64,000 bases of DNA from Microcella flavibacter. Its GTDB lineage: Bacteria > Actinomycetota > Actinomycetes > Actinomycetales > Microbacteriaceae. Of the stretch, positions 43,547 through 53,773 are shown in pieces. The stretch spans positions 2,356,001-2,420,000 of the forward strand of contig NZ_CP051299.1 in the NCBI RefSeq assembly GCF_012530535.1. The letters run 5' to 3'. A model generated the notes under the pieces. That model was not told where the DNA came from, ran no database searches, and worked only from the letters and a program-made list of their open reading frames with translations. Both the position numbers and the translations under genes were made by a program. Each line of letters starts with the position of its first letter. Within the stretch, counting starts at the first letter, position 1.

Positions 43547-45276
43547 GGGCGCGGCTCCGGGGGTGCGGGCGGGGCGGGCGGGGCCCAGTCGGGGTTCGGG
43601 GCGAGCGCGGTCTCGTCGGCGCGCGGGGCGGGCGGGTCGAACGCGGCCGCCGGCTCCGGGCTCGGGGCCGCGGTCGGGCCGCTCGCCCGCCAGCGGTGCG
43701 TCGTGTCGGCCTGCGCCGTGCGGATGGCGGCGGCGGCCACGGCGTCGAAGAGCGCGAGCGCGGCATCCCGGTCGACGGCCCCGATGGCGGGCGTGATGGG
43801 GCCGGCCACGGTGTGCACGGCGACGGCGGCGAGGTCGAGGCGGCGCAGCAGCGGGCCCTGGCGCACGGCCACCGACTGCATGCGCGCGAACGGCACGATC
43901 GTCAGCGCCCGCCAGATCGCGCCGGTGCGCAGCAGCACGGCGGGCCCGAGCACGGCGAAGCCGTTGCGGCGCTGCGAGAACCAGCGCAGCCAGCGCGCCC
44001 GCTTCGGTGAGTTGACGAAGCCGTCGTCGCCGCCGGCGGAGGTCATGCCGCGCTCGATGACCGGCCGCAGCTCGTCGGTCGCGACCTCGGGCAGCAGCAG
44101 CCCGAGCACGGCCTGCACGTCGCGCAGGTCGCCCACGGGCAGGATCGTCGTCTGCTGCTGGCCGGCCGCGCCCTGCGCCGAGGAGCGCGAGGCGCGGTTG
44201 ACGGCGATCTGCCACCAGCCGAAGGGCCGCCAGAGCAGCGGCTGGCTGACCTTCACCGAGTGGATGCGGCCGGGGGGCAGGGTCTCGTTGGTGGTGGAGA
44301 GCAGCCCGAAGCCGACCCTGACCCCGTCGGGCGTGGCGGCGATCGAGTACCGCAGCGACCGGGTGATGCGGGTGACGAGGAATCCGCCGATGCCGAGCAC
44401 CACGGGCAGTACGCCGATGAACGCCAAGGTCCGGCCCGTCGTGATCACCGTGACGATGAGTCCGATGACGACCGCGACCAGGATGATCGTGGTCTCGCTC
44501 AGCAGGGTGGAGCCGATGAGGCGGCCGGGGCGCATGCGCACGACGGAGGCGGGCTCGGCGACGAGGCCGGGGTCGAGCTCGGGGGCCAGCAGCTCGCCGA
44601 CGCGGGACTCGATGAGGCCGGCGGCGCCGCCGGCCGCGGCCGGGGCATCCGATGCCGCTTCGCGCCGCGCGCCCGAGGCGAGATTCAGGATGTCGCGGCG
44701 CAGCGCGTCGGCGGCGCGCGATCCCAGGTAGGAGAGCGGCACGTTGGCGTCGTCGCCGGCGACCGAGATCTCGAGTTTCGCGGCCCCGAAGAGCCGCGGC
44801 ACGATCGGGCGCGCGATGTTGATGCCCTGGATGCGGTCGAGGCGGCCCTTGCGGTTGGTGCGGAACAGGATGCCCGACCGCACCTCGACGGCCTCGTCCG
44901 TGATGCGGAAGGTGTGCATGCGCCACGAGAGCCAGAATCCGAGCACGCACAGCAGCAGCACGCCGAGCGTGCCGCCGAGGACCACGAGCACGAGCTCGTG
45001 CTGGATGATGAAGTCGATCGGGTCGTCCTCGATGTTCCCGCCTGCCCGCGCGGAGCCGCCCACGAAGAACTGGATGAGACGCTCGCGCAGGTTGGAGACG
45101 ACGAGGCCGATGATGGCGATGAAGGCGATGCCGCCGCGGAAGAGCGGCGTGGCGGGGTGCAGCCGGTGCCAGTCGCCGTCGGCGAAGTCGGTGACGGCCG
45201 CCGCGCGCGCGGCCTCGACGGTGGGCGCGGCGACGGACGCCCCTGCCGCACCGGCCCGCTCGGACGGCTCGGTCAC
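43543..45276 (-). CDS. membrane protein with bacterial PH domains (YdbT-like)
   Basis: This 577-residue protein has four membrane helices (for example LVVLGGTLGVLLLCVLGFWL and TIILVAVVIGLIVTVITTG) and repeated bPH2/DUF304 modules (MHTFRITDEAVEVRSGILF, RSLRYSIAATPDGVRVGFG). The C-terminal ~60 residues are Pro/Ala-rich. The GTG at 45276 overlaps the upstream gene (GTGA). Function unknown; with the next smaller PH protein it resembles the Bacillus YdbS-YdbT pair, which affects resistance to cell-envelope-active compounds. Confidence 0.8.
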   Translation of the reverse strand: MTEPSERAGAAGASVAAPTVEAARAAAVTDFADGDWHRLHPATPLFRGGIAFIAIIGLVVSNLRERLIQFFVGGSARAGGNIEDDPIDFIIQHELVLVVLGGTLGVLLLCVLGFWLSWRMHTFRITDEAVEVRSGILFRTNRKGRLDRIQGINIARPIVPRLFGAAKLEISVAGDDANVPLSYLGSRAADALRRDILNLASGARREAASDAPAAAGGAAGLIESRVGELLAPELDPGLVAEPASVVRMRPGRLIGSTLLSETTIILVAVVIGLIVTVITTGRTLAFIGVLPVVLGIGGFLVTRITRSLRYSIAATPDGVRVGFGLLSTTNETLPPGRIHSVKVSQPLLWRPFGWWQIAVNRASRSSAQGAAGQQQTTILPVGDLRDVQAVLGLLLPEVATDELRPVIERGMTSAGGDDGFVNSPKRARWLRWFSQRRNGFAVLGPAVLLRTGAIWRALTIVPFARMQSVAVRQGPLLRRLDLAAVAVHTVAGPITPAIGAVDRDAALALFDAVAAAAIRTAQADTTHRWRASGPTAAPSPEPAAAFDPPAPRADETALAPNPDWAPPAPPAPPEPRP

Positions 45277-45758
45277 AGGCCCGCCCGGCGGGTCTCGGCG
45301 AGCGCGACGAGGTGGTCGCGCAGCTGCTCGGCCGTCTCGAGGGGCAGGCCGGGGATGAGCACGCCGCTCGAGGCGGCGGCCGTGACGAACTTCAGCTCGG
45401 CGAGGCCGACCGCGCGGGCGACGGGCCCGCGGCTGATGTCGACGAGCTGCATGCGCCCGTAGGGCACCGCGGCGAAGCGCTGGAAGAGGATGCCGCGGCG
45501 GAAGAGCAGGTCGTCCTCGCGCAGCCGGTAGCCGATCGCACGCACGCGGCGCGGCGTGAAGGCGATCACGAGCAGGAAGATCACGCCGAGCCCGATGCCG
45601 AGCGCGAGCCACGGCGCATCGCCGCTCAGCCAGTACGGCAGGAATCCGGCGGCGGTCAGGAGCCCGCCGAAGATCACGTACCCGACGACGTCGACGACGA
45701 TGTACTTCGGCGACACCCGCTGCCAGTCGCCCTCGGCCAGCTCGAGTCTCTCGCCCAC
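45273..45758 (-). CDS. membrane protein with bacterial PH domain (YdbS-like)
   Basis: This 161-residue protein has two membrane helices (VVGYVIFGGLLTAAGFLPYW and LALGIGLGVIFLLVIAF) and one bPH2 domain (IGYRLREDDLLFRRGILFQR, GRMQLVDISRGPVARAVG). The pattern matches YdbS, the small partner of YdbT-like proteins. The start is GTG at 45758. It lies in a dense leftward run that also contains folate genes. Confidence 0.82.
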   Translation of the reverse strand: MGERLELAEGDWQRVSPKYIVVDVVGYVIFGGLLTAAGFLPYWLSGDAPWLALGIGLGVIFLLVIAFTPRRVRAIGYRLREDDLLFRRGILFQRFAAVPYGRMQLVDISRGPVARAVGLAELKFVTAAASSGVLIPGLPLETAEQLRDHLVALAETRRAGL

Positions 45759-45785
45759 GTCAACGCTCCGATTCCGATCGATGCT

Positions 45786-46250
45786 TCAGGATGCTGCTGC
45801 CGCGGCCTCGTCCTGATCCTCGTCCTCCGGCGGGAGGCTGCAGAAGTGCTCGGCGACCAGTGCGGCCACGAGGAGCGCCGCCGCCGCGACGAGGCTCGCC
45901 GCCGCGGTCACGCTCGACCCTATCGGCACCACCGCGCGCGAGAGCAGGTACACGAGGATTCCTGCGCCGGCCCCGGTGAGCAGGGCGGCGCCGAGCGCGC
46001 TCGCCTTCGCGAGCACGAGGATGCGCATCGCGTAGAAGGGGTCGATGCGCCGCTCGCCCTGCGCCGCGCGGTGCACCGGCCAGGCCAGCGCGACGAGGCC
46101 CGCGGCGATGAGCACGAGCGCGACGATGAGCGAGACCGGCGGCACGAGCACCGGTCGTCCCTGCATCGCGAGCACGACGTCGAGCAGGAACGCGGCGGCG
46201 AAGCCGATCGCCGCGAGCACGAGCAGCGGCAGGGGCCGGGTGCGCGTCAC
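45786..46250 (-). CDS. DUF3180 membrane protein
   Basis: This 154-residue protein has four membrane helices (PLLVLAAIGFAAAFLLDVVL, LIVALVLIAAGLVALAW, ALLTGAGAGILVYLLSRAV, AASLVAAAALLVAALVA) and the DUF3180 pattern HRAAQGERRIDPFYAMRILVL. It overlaps folK by 4 bp (GTGA). It accompanies folate genes in many Actinobacteria, but its function is unknown. Confidence 0.85.
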   Translation of the reverse strand: MTRTRPLPLLVLAAIGFAAAFLLDVVLAMQGRPVLVPPVSLIVALVLIAAGLVALAWPVHRAAQGERRIDPFYAMRILVLAKASALGAALLTGAGAGILVYLLSRAVVPIGSSVTAAASLVAAAALLVAALVAEHFCSLPPEDEDQDEAAAAAS

Positions 46251-46756
46251 GCGGGCGGCCCCTCGGCCGCGGGGGCGGGCGGCCCGGGCAGGGCGGCGAG
46301 CAGGGCGGCGACGTCGCCGCGACCGGTGAGCCGGGCATCCGGCTGCACCTCGAGCCAGGGGGCGAGCACGAAGTCGCGCTCGTGCGCGCGGGGGTGCGGC
46401 ACCTGCAGCTCGGCGCTGTCGATCTCGAGCTCGCCGAAGGCGATGAGGTCGAGGTCGAGGGTGCGGTCGCCCCAGCGCTCGTGGCGCTCGCGGCCGTGCA
46501 GCTGCTCGATGGCGCGCAGCCCGTCGAGCAGCTGGAACGCGTCGAGCCCCGTCTCGAGCAGGGCCACCCCGTTGAGGTACGCGGGCTTGGCGGGGTCGGG
46601 CCCGTCGACGGTGACGGCGACGGTGCCGTGCCACGACGACACCGAATGGATGCGGCACTCGGGCAGCGCGTCGAGCGCGGCCACGGCGCTGCCGAGCGTC
46701 GCCTCGCGGTCGCCGAGGTTGCTGCCGAGGGCGACGACGGCGAGCGTCGTCGTCAT
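46247..46756 (-). CDS. folK: 6-hydroxymethyl-7,8-dihydropterin pyrophosphokinase
   Basis: FolK activates the pterin alcohol before condensation with p-aminobenzoate. The 169-residue protein has the opening AVVALGSNLGDREATL, the loop YLNGVALLETGLDAFQLLDG, the metal-binding RTLDLDLIAFG and VPHPRAHERDFVLAPW. All family landmarks are present. It is the last folate enzyme of the run folE-folP-folB-folK, and all junctions overlap by 4 bp. Confidence 0.94.
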   Translation of the reverse strand: MTTTLAVVALGSNLGDREATLGSAVAALDALPECRIHSVSSWHGTVAVTVDGPDPAKPAYLNGVALLETGLDAFQLLDGLRAIEQLHGRERHERWGDRTLDLDLIAFGELEIDSAELQVPHPRAHERDFVLAPWLEVQPDARLTGRGDVAALLAALPGPPAPAAEGPPA

Positions 46757-47148
46757 GCGCGGCCCCGGGTGATGGTGACGGAGACGTCGTCGAAGGGCAC
46801 CGGGATGGGTGCCTCGGGCTTGTGCACGGTGACGGTGGCCTCGTGCACGGCCGCGTGGCGCAGGCAGAGGGCCGCGATGCGCTCGGCGACCGTCTCGATG
46901 AGGTCGACGGGGTCGGATTCGACGGCCTCGACGATCTCGACGGCGAGGTCGCCGTAGTGCACGGTGCGGGCGATGTCGTCGCTGCCCGCGGCGGGGGCGA
47001 GGTCGAGCGCGAGGGAGACGTCGATGACGAAGGGCTGGCCGTCGCGCCGCTCGTGGCCGAAGATGCCGTGGTGCGCGTGCGCGCGGATGCCCGTGAGGGT
47101 CAGTCGGTCGCGGATGCCGTCGGCGGGCGGCTGCGGTGCGGCGGTCAT
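46753..47148 (-). CDS. folB: dihydroneopterin aldolase
   Basis: FolB splits dihydroneopterin to the hydroxymethyl pterin used by FolK. The 131-residue protein has the typical start (DRLTLTGIRAHAHHGIFGHE), the catalytic glutamate region, YGDLAVEIVEAVESD and the C-terminal VTVHKPEAPIPVPFDDVSVTI. The ATG at 47148 overlaps folP. Confidence 0.94.
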   Translation of the reverse strand: MTAAPQPPADGIRDRLTLTGIRAHAHHGIFGHERRDGQPFVIDVSLALDLAPAAGSDDIARTVHYGDLAVEIVEAVESDPVDLIETVAERIAALCLRHAAVHEATVTVHKPEAPIPVPFDDVSVTITRGRA

Positions 47149-47954
47149 GCTGCTCCTCTCCAGGCGGCCCACACGGCGAGGGCCCGATCGGTGGCGCGGG
47201 CGTCGTGCACGCGCACGGCGGCGACGCCGGCCTCGGCGCACAGGGCGCTCAGCACGGCGGTCGGCAGGTCGCGATCCTCGACGGGCGCGCCTTCGGGCAG
47301 CAGCGCGCCGAGGAACCGCTTGCGCGATCCGCCGACGAGCAGCGGGTGCCCGAGCTGCGCGATGACGTCGAGGGCGCGCAGCAGCTGCCAGTTGTGCTCC
47401 GGCTGCTTGGCGAAGCCGAGGCCCGGGTCGAGCCAGAGGCGCTCGGGGGCGATGCCGGCCGCGAGCAGGGCATCCCGCCGCGATCGCAGCTCGTCGCGCA
47501 CCTCCGTGACGACGTCGGCGTACTCGCTCGCGGAGTCCCAGGCGGTGGAGTGCCCGCGCCAGTGCATGGCGACGTAGTCGACCCCGCGCTCGGCGACGAG
47601 GGGCGCCATGGCCGCGTCGACGAGGCCGCCGCTCACGTCGTTGACGATGCTCGCGCCGGCGTCGAGGGCGGCCTCGGCGGTGGCGGCGCTCATGGTGTCG
47701 ATCGAGACGCGGATGCCCGCCTCGGCCAGCGCGCGCACGACGGGCAGCACGCGCCCGCGCTCGACGTCGCCCGGCACGCGCTCGGCGCCGGGCCGGGTCG
47801 ACTCGCCCCCGACGTCGACCACGTCGGCGCCGTCGGCGACGAGCCGGCGCGCGTGGGCGACCGCCGCGAGCGGATCGCCGTACCGGCCCCCGTCGCTGAA
47901 CGAGTCGGGCGTCGCATTGAGCACGCCCCAGATCTGCGGGCGCACGGGGGTCAT
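47145..47954 (-). CDS. folP: dihydropteroate synthase
   Basis: FolP condenses the pterin pyrophosphate with p-aminobenzoate and is the target of sulfonamides. The 269-residue TIM barrel has the start IWGVLNATPDSFSDGGRYGD, DVGGESTRPGAERV, SIVNDVSGG, and the C-terminal LLVGGSRKRFLG. All match the family. The ATG at 47954 overlaps folE. Confidence 0.95.
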   Translation of the reverse strand: MTPVRPQIWGVLNATPDSFSDGGRYGDPLAAVAHARRLVADGADVVDVGGESTRPGAERVPGDVERGRVLPVVRALAEAGIRVSIDTMSAATAEAALDAGASIVNDVSGGLVDAAMAPLVAERGVDYVAMHWRGHSTAWDSASEYADVVTEVRDELRSRRDALLAAGIAPERLWLDPGLGFAKQPEHNWQLLRALDVIAQLGHPLLVGGSRKRFLGALLPEGAPVEDRDLPTAVLSALCAEAGVAAVRVHDARATDRALAVWAAWRGAA

Positions 47955-48535
47955 GCCTCGCTCCGGCCGATCAGGGCGAGCACGCCCGCCTGGCGCACCG
48001 GGTCGGCGAGCACGCCGCGGGCGGCGACGGTGACGGTGGTGCTCTCGGCGTAGCGCACGCCGCGGGCGGCGACGCAGCCGTGCTTGGCGTCGATGACGAC
48101 GAGCACGCCCGCCGGTTCGACGGCGGTCTCGAGCGCGGCGGCGACGTCCTCGCCGAGGCGCTCCTGCAGCTGCGGGCGGGCGGAGACGATCTCGACGAGG
48201 CGCGGGATGCGGCCGAGGCCGATGATGCGCTCCTCCGGAACGTAGGCGACGTGCGCGACGCCCGTGAAGGGCAGCAGGTGGTGCTCGCACATCGAGCGCA
48301 GGGCGATGTCGCGCAGCAGCACGAGCTCGCCGCGCTCCTCGGGGGTGGTCGCCATCTCGGCGCCGTCCATGAGCTCGGGCACCGGGTCGACGCCGACGCC
48401 GCCGAAGAAGTGGCGGTACGACTCGGCGATGCGCTGCGGGGTCGTGGCGAGCCCCGGCCGCGCCGGATCCTCGCCGATCGCGGCGAGGATCTCGGCGACC
48501 GCCGCCTCGATGCGGGAGGTGTCGATCGGGGTCAT
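47951..48535 (-). CDS. folE: GTP cyclohydrolase I
   Basis: FolE converts GTP to dihydroneopterin triphosphate, the first folate step. The 194-residue protein has the zinc cysteine/histidine site in MCEHHLLPFTGVAHVAYVP, IGLGRIPRLVEI and HGCVAARGV. Length is typical. It lies 7 bp after ftsH and begins the folate run, so ftsH and the fol genes are probably co-transcribed. Confidence 0.95.
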   Translation of the reverse strand: MTPIDTSRIEAAVAEILAAIGEDPARPGLATTPQRIAESYRHFFGGVGVDPVPELMDGAEMATTPEERGELVLLRDIALRSMCEHHLLPFTGVAHVAYVPEERIIGLGRIPRLVEIVSARPQLQERLGEDVAAALETAVEPAGVLVVIDAKHGCVAARGVRYAESTTVTVAARGVLADPVRQAGVLALIGRSEA

Positions 48536-48542
48536 GCTCGGG

Positions 48543-50573
48543 TCAGCTCGTCGTCGATGCGGTGCCGGTGTCGGCCTCGTTGCGGCTGACGCCCGCGCCC
48601 GCGGGCTCGGAGACGACGCCGCCGTCGGTCGCCTCGGTGTCGATCGGTGCCTTGGTCGGCATCGGCACGGGCGGCAGGTCGGGGTGCGGCCGGTCGTCGC
48701 TCGAGAGCCACTGCGGGCGCTCGGGCAGGCGCTTGACCTCGGTGAAGATCTCGGCCAGCTGCTTGTGGTCGAGGGTCTCCTTCTCGAGCAGCTCGGTGGC
48801 GAGTCGATCGAGGATGTCGCGGTTGTCGTTGATGACCTGCCAGGCCTCGTCGTGCGCCTGCTCGATGAGCGCCCGCACCTCGAGGTCGACGCGCTCGGCG
48901 AGCTTCTCGCTGTAGTCGCGGCTGTGGCCCATGTCGCGGCCGAGGAACACCTCGCCGCTGCCGCCGCCGAGCTTCACCGAGCCGACGCTCGCGCTCATGC
49001 CGTACTCGGTGACCATCTTGCGGGCGATGCTCGTGGCCTTCTCGATGTCGTTCGAGGCGCCGGTGGTCGGGTCGTGGAACACGACCTCCTCGGCGACGCG
49101 GCCGCCCATCGCGTAGGCGAGCTGGTCGAGCAGCTCGTTGCGGGTGATCGAGTACTTGTCGTCGAGCGGCAGCACCATCGTGTATCCGAGCGCGCGGCCG
49201 CGGGGCAGGATGGTGACCTTCGTGACGGGGTCGGTGTGCCGCATGGCCGCCGCCGCGAGCGCGTGACCACCCTCGTGGTACGCGGTGATGAGCTTCTCGT
49301 GGTCGCGCATGACGCGAGTGCGCCGCTGCGGGCCGGCCATGACGCGGTCGACGGCCTCATCGAGGGTCACGTCGGTGATGATCGTGGCGTTCTCGCGCGC
49401 GGTGAGCAGCGCGGCCTCGTTGAGCACGTTCGCGAGGTCGGCGCCGGTGAAGCCCGGCGTCTTGCGCGCCAGCACCTCGAGGTCGACGCCCTCGGCCATG
49501 GGCTTGCCCTTCGAGTGCACCTCGAGGATCTTCTGCCGGCCCTTCATGTCGGGAGCATCCACCTGGATCTGGCGGTCGAAGCGCCCGGGGCGCAGCAGCG
49601 CGGGGTCGAGGATGTCGGGGCGGTTGGTCGCCGCGATCATGATGACGTTGGTCTTCGGGTCGAAGCCGTCCATCTCGACGAGCATCTGGTTGAGCGTCTG
49701 CTCGCGCTCGTCGTGTCCGCCGCCCATGCCGGCGCCGCGGTGGCGCCCGACGGCGTCGATCTCGTCGACGAAGATGATGGCCGGCGAGTTCTCCTTGGCC
49801 TCCTTGAAGAGGTCGCGCACGCGGCTCGCACCGACGCCGACGAACATCTCCACGAAGTCCGAGCCCGAGATCGAGTAGAACGGCACGCCCGCCTCGCCCG
49901 CGACGGCGCGGGCCAGCAGGGTCTTGCCGGTGCCGGGAGGGCCGTAGAGCAGCACGCCCTTGGGGATGCGCGCGCCGACGGCCTGGAACTTCGTCGGGTC
50001 TTTGAGGAAGTCCTTGATCTCGTGCAGCTCCTCGATGGCCTCCTCGGCGCCGGCGACGTCGTCGAAGGTGACCTGGGGGCTCTCCTTGCTGACGAGCTTC
50101 GCCTTCGACTTGCCGAACTGCATGACCCGGCTGCCGCCGCCCTGCAGGCTCGACAGCAGGAACCAGAAGATGACGCCGATGATGAGGAACGGGATGATGA
50201 GGCCGAGCAGGCTGGTGAACCAGTTGGTCTGCGGCACCTGGTCGTCGAACTCGTCGAGGTTCGCCGCGTCGACGGCGGCGACGATGGCCTCACCGCGGGG
50301 CTCGATGTACTGGAACTGCACCTGGGTGCCGAGCTCCTCGTACTCCTCGCTCAGCACCAGGTCGACGCGCTGCTCGCCGTCGATGATCGTCGCGCTCTCG
50401 ACGGTCGAGCCGTCGAGCAGCTCGAGGCCCTGCTGCGTCGTGATGGTGCGGAAGCCGGTGGCCGCGCTGAAGATGCTGAAGCCGACCCAGAGCAGCACGA
50501 TCGCGATGATGATGTACGGGAACGGGCCCTTGAAGATGCGCTTCGCATCGAACCGCTTTTTCGTGGTCGCCAT
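48543..50573 (-). CDS. ftsH: ATP-dependent zinc metalloprotease FtsH
   Basis: FtsH is the membrane AAA protease that degrades misfolded membrane proteins and some regulators. The 676-residue protein has two membrane helices ([18 protein letters not shown] and [19 protein letters not shown]), a periplasmic loop between them, Walker [19 protein letters not shown], the second region of homology ([20 protein letters not shown]), the zinc site AYHEGGHAL and a C-terminal Pro-rich tail. The ATG at 50573 fits the first helix. Confidence 0.96.
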   Translation of the reverse strand: MATTKKRFDAKRIFKGPFPYIIIAIVLLWVGFSIFSAATGFRTITTQQGLELLDGSTVESATIIDGEQRVDLVLSEEYEELGTQVQFQYIEPRGEAIVAAVDAANLDEFDDQVPQTNWFTSLLGLIIPFLIIGVIFWFLLSSLQGGGSRVMQFGKSKAKLVSKESPQVTFDDVAGAEEAIEELHEIKDFLKDPTKFQAVGARIPKGVLLYGPPGTGKTLLARAVAGEAGVPFYSISGSDFVEMFVGVGASRVRDLFKEAKENSPAIIFVDEIDAVGRHRGAGMGGGHDEREQTLNQMLVEMDGFDPKTNVIMIAATNRPDILDPALLRPGRFDRQIQVDAPDMKGRQKILEVHSKGKPMAEGVDLEVLARKTPGFTGADLANVLNEAALLTARENATIITDVTLDEAVDRVMAGPQRRTRVMRDHEKLITAYHEGGHALAAAAMRHTDPVTKVTILPRGRALGYTMVLPLDDKYSITRNELLDQLAYAMGGRVAEEVVFHDPTTGASNDIEKATSIARKMVTEYGMSASVGSVKLGGGSGEVFLGRDMGHSRDYSEKLAERVDLEVRALIEQAHDEAWQVINDNRDILDRLATELLEKETLDHKQLAEIFTEVKRLPERPQWLSSDDRPHPDLPPVPMPTKAPIDTEATDGGVVSEPAGAGVSRNEADTGTASTTS

Positions 50574-50706
50574 GGGGCGTGGACACACCTTTCGTGTGAA
50601 GACGTGAGAGGGCCACGGTACCCGTTGGCCTCTATGCGCGGCCTCGGTGTTCGCGGGGAGCGCATACCCCTTCCGCGGCCGAGGGCGGTCGTGCTCGAGT
50701 GTCGGC

Positions 50707-51504
50707 ATGAACACCGACACCGCATCCCCGATCCTGCCCGACCCTGCCCGATTCGGCGACCTGCGCGCCGTCGTGGTCAACACGACGCTCAAGCGCAGCC
50801 CCGAGCTCAGCAACACGCAGGGGCTCCTCGACCGCGCCGTCGCGCTCCTGCAGGCCAACGGCGTCGAGGTCGACATCATCCGTCTCGTCGATCACGACGT
50901 GGCCCCCGGCGTGCAGCCCGACATGCGCGAGCAGGGCTGGCCCGATGACGCCTGGCCCGACCTGTGGCCGCGCATCCATGCCGCCGACATCCTCATCGTC
51001 GGCAGCCCGATCTGGCTCGGAGAGCAGTCGAGCGTCACCCGCCGGCTGATCGAGCGGCTCTACGCCCACTCCTCCGAGCTCGAGGAGAACGGCCTCAGCG
51101 TCTTCCACGGCACCGTGGGCGGCGCCCTCGTCACCGGCAACGAGGACGGCGTGAAGCACGTCGCCTCGTCGATCACCTATTCGCTGCAGCACCTCGGCGT
51201 GACCGTGCCGCCGACGGCCGACGCCGGCTGGATCGGCCCGGTGGGCCCCGGCCCGAGCTACCTCGACGAGGGCTCGGGCGGCCCGCAGACCGACTTCACC
51301 AACCAGGGCACGACCTTCATGGTCTACAACCTGCTGCACCTCGCGCGCCTGCTGAAGGATGCCGGCGGGTTCCCCGTCGGCGGCAATCAGCCCGGGGCGT
51401 GGTCGGAGGGCGAGCGCTTCGGCTTCGACGACTCCCCGACGCCGAACCAGCCCTCCGCCGATGCGCGGGAGGCGCAGCAGACGACGAACCCCGAGCACGA
51501 CTAG
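50707..51504 (+). CDS. flavodoxin-like NAD(P)H-dependent oxidoreductase family protein
   Basis: This 265-residue protein has the FMN-binding start of the NADPH-dependent FMN reductase family ([20 protein letters not shown]), the loop [20 protein letters not shown] and [17 protein letters not shown]. Such enzymes reduce quinones, azo compounds or nitroaromatics; the substrate is not known. It is divergent from ftsH, and no partner was seen. The ATG at 50707 was chosen over one 60 bp upstream, which would add a Cys/Arg-rich, non-conserved stretch. Confidence 0.87.
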   Translation: MNTDTASPILPDPARFGDLRAVVVNTTLKRSPELSNTQGLLDRAVALLQANGVEVDIIRLVDHDVAPGVQPDMREQGWPDDAWPDLWPRIHAADILIVGSPIWLGEQSSVTRRLIERLYAHSSELEENGLSVFHGTVGGALVTGNEDGVKHVASSITYSLQHLGVTVPPTADAGWIGPVGPGPSYLDEGSGGPQTDFTNQGTTFMVYNLLHLARLLKDAGGFPVGGNQPGAWSEGERFGFDDSPTPNQPSADAREAQQTTNPEHD

Positions 51505-51528
51505 CGACGGCGGTGCCGCCCCGCGCGG

Positions 51529-52080
51529 CTACTCGTAGACGTGCGGCGCGAGCACGCCGATGGCCCGCAGGTTGCGGTACCGCTCGGCGTAGTCGAGGCC
51601 GTAGCCGACGACGAAGGCGGGCGGGATCTCGAAGCCGACGTACTCGACGTGCACCTCGACCTTGGCCGCCTCGGGCTTACGCAGCAGGGCGAGCACCGTG
51701 ACGCTGCGGGCGCCGCGCGACTCGAGGTTCGCGGTCAGCCACGAGAGGGTGAGACCCGAGTCGATGATGTCCTCGACGATGAGCACGTCGCGGCCGGCGA
51801 TCTCGGTGTCCAGGTCCTTGAGGATGCGCACGACGCCGCTCGACTGCGTGCTCGCGCCGTAGCTGGAGACGGCCATCCAGTCCATCTCGACGTGCATGCG
51901 CAGCTCGCGGGCGAAGTCTGCCATGACCATGACGGCGCCCTTGAGCACGCCCACGAGGAGCGGCGGGTTGTCGGCGTAGTCGGCCTCGACGCGGCGCGCC
52001 AGCTCGGCGAGCTTGGCGTGGATCTCCTGCTCGGTGATGAGCACCTCGGTCAGGTCCGCGCGGATGTCCTCGACGTCCAT
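51529..52080 (-). CDS. hpt: hypoxanthine phosphoribosyltransferase
   Basis: Hpt salvages hypoxanthine and guanine. The 183-residue protein carries the PRPP-binding motif [17 protein letters not shown], the flexible loop [11 protein letters not shown], and [16 protein letters not shown]. Length fits. It overlaps tilS by 1 bp (TGATG), the usual arrangement of these genes upstream of ftsH in actinobacteria. Confidence 0.95.
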   Translation of the reverse strand: MDVEDIRADLTEVLITEQEIHAKLAELARRVEADYADNPPLLVGVLKGAVMVMADFARELRMHVEMDWMAVSSYGASTQSSGVVRILKDLDTEIAGRDVLIVEDIIDSGLTLSWLTANLESRGARSVTVLALLRKPEAAKVEVHVEYVGFEIPPAFVVGYGLDYAERYRNLRAIGVLAPHVYE

Positions 52081-53144
52081 CAGTCTCCTCGTTCGGTGTC
52101 GCGGGGGGTGCCGGGGTCGCGCGCCTCGGAATCAGCGGGCGCCGCCGTGAAGACGAGGCGGCCGGCCGTGCGCTCCACCCTAATGCCGGGCAGGTGCAGG
52201 GGCTTCTGGCCGTGCCAGTCGGTGACGAGGCGGGCGACCTCGAGCGTCTGGACGCGGCTGAGCGCGCGGCCGAACTCGACGCGGGCGACGAGCCGGATGA
52301 GCCGGTGGCGCAGGGCGGGCGGGTTGGCGGCGAGCGCGGCGACGGGCAGCGAGCATCCCGCCTCCTCCAGCTCGACGAGCTCCTCGGCGACCTCGTGGAC
52401 CATGGCGTCGAGCGCCTCGGCGTCCTCCCGCACGATCGCGGCGGTGCGGGCGAGCGCCTCGACGACGCCCGCATCGAGATCGCGTTCGAGCATCGGCAGG
52501 ATGCTGCGCCGCACCCGCACGCGGGCGAAGCGCTCCTCGTCGTTGTGCGGGTCGTGCCAGGGCTCGAGTCCGGCGTCGGCGCAGGCCGCCGCCGTGGTCG
52601 CCCGGCGCAGGCCGAGCAGCGGACGACGCACAGCGCCGCGCACCGCGCTCATGCCCTGCAGGCTGCCCGTGCCGCTGCCGCGCGCGAGCCCGAGCAGCAC
52701 CGTCTCGGCCTGATCGTCGAGGGTGTGCCCGAGCAGCACGGCGGCCGCGCCCGTCTCGGCGACGGCCGCGTCGAGCGCCGCGGAGCGGGCGGCGCGCGCC
52801 GCGGCCTCGGGCCCCCCGGCGGTTCCGACGACCACGCGGCGCACGAGCACCGGGTCGAGGCCGAGCTCGCGCGCCTGGGCCGCGGCCCGCTCGGCCACCT
52901 GCGCCGATGCGGCCTGCAGCCCGTGGTCGACGATGACGGCGCCCGCGCGTCGACCGAGTCGGGGCGCCTCGGCGGCGGCGGCGAGGGCGAGCGCGAGGGA
53001 GTCGGCTCCGCCGCTGAGGGCGACGAGGGCCAGCGAGCCCTCGGGCAGGGCGTCCAGGTGCTCGCGCACGGCGCGGCGCACGTCGGCGAGCGCGGGGGTG
53101 AGCCGCGGGCGACGGGGGTGCTCCGACGGGCTCGTGGGGGGCAT
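52080..53144 (-). CDS. tilS: tRNA(Ile)-lysidine synthase
   Basis: TilS modifies the wobble cytidine of the AUA-reading tRNA-Ile. The 354-residue protein has the N-type ATP pyrophosphatase loop [16 protein letters not shown], the later [21 protein letters not shown], and RRPLLGLRR. The C-terminal domain is shorter than in Escherichia coli, as usual in actinobacteria. TAACCT lies 6 nt before the ATG at 53144. Confidence 0.93.
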   Translation of the reverse strand: MPPTSPSEHPRRPRLTPALADVRRAVREHLDALPEGSLALVALSGGADSLALALAAAAEAPRLGRRAGAVIVDHGLQAASAQVAERAAAQARELGLDPVLVRRVVVGTAGGPEAAARAARSAALDAAVAETGAAAVLLGHTLDDQAETVLLGLARGSGTGSLQGMSAVRGAVRRPLLGLRRATTAAACADAGLEPWHDPHNDEERFARVRVRRSILPMLERDLDAGVVEALARTAAIVREDAEALDAMVHEVAEELVELEEAGCSLPVAALAANPPALRHRLIRLVARVEFGRALSRVQTLEVARLVTDWHGQKPLHLPGIRVERTAGRLVFTAAPADSEARDPGTPRDTERGD

Positions 53145-53213
53145 CCCCTAAGGTTAGAGGCGCTTCGGGGCCGTCACCGGTGCCCCGTCCTTCCCCCTCT
53201 TCTAGGAGCGTTC

Positions 53214-53708
53214 ATGGGCGCCTACCCCGCCGTCATCGAGATCCCCAAGGGCAGCCGCAACAAGTACGAGGTCGACCACGTCACCGGGCGCGTCTTCCTC
53301 GACCGCGTGCTCTACACGACCTTCGTCTACCCGACCGACTACGGCTACTTCGAGAGCACCCTCGGGCTCGACGGCGACCCGGTCGACGTGCTCGTGCTGC
53401 TCGACTACCCGCTGTTCCCGGGCGTGGGCGTCACCGTGCGCCCGGTCGGCGTCTTCAACATGACCGACGACGGCGGCAGCGACGCGAAGGTCATCGCCGT
53501 GCCGGCGAAGGACCCGCGCTGGGGCCACATCCAGGACGTCGGCGACATCCCCGAGTTCACGCGCAAGGAGATCGAGCACTTCTTCGAGCACTACAAGGAT
53601 CTCGAGCCGAACAAGTGGGTGAAGACCGAGGGCTGGGGCGACGCCGCCGAGGCCGAGGCGATCATCCAGGCCGGTATCGACGCCTACACGCCGGTGAAGA
53701 GCAGTTAG
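53214..53708 (+). CDS. ppa: inorganic pyrophosphatase (family I)
   Basis: Ppa removes pyrophosphate and drives biosynthetic reactions. The 164-residue protein starts [17 protein letters not shown], has [20 protein letters not shown] with the catalytic aspartates, and [11 protein letters not shown]. The ATG at 53214 follows a TAGGAGCG site. It is divergent from tilS, and the M23 peptidase gene lies convergent downstream. Confidence 0.96.
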   Translation: MGAYPAVIEIPKGSRNKYEVDHVTGRVFLDRVLYTTFVYPTDYGYFESTLGLDGDPVDVLVLLDYPLFPGVGVTVRPVGVFNMTDDGGSDAKVIAVPAKDPRWGHIQDVGDIPEFTRKEIEHFFEHYKDLEPNKWVKTEGWGDAAEAEAIIQAGIDAYTPVKSS

Positions 53709-53773
53709 GGCGCGTCGTGCGGCCGGCGGTCCGGGCGATGTCGGCGGCGCAGTCGGTGGCGGAGCCGACCCAG

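Noticed and set aside
48264-50948. Long plus-strand frame opposite ftsH
   Set aside because: A shadow of ftsH and folE with low-complexity Val/Arg/Asp sequence.
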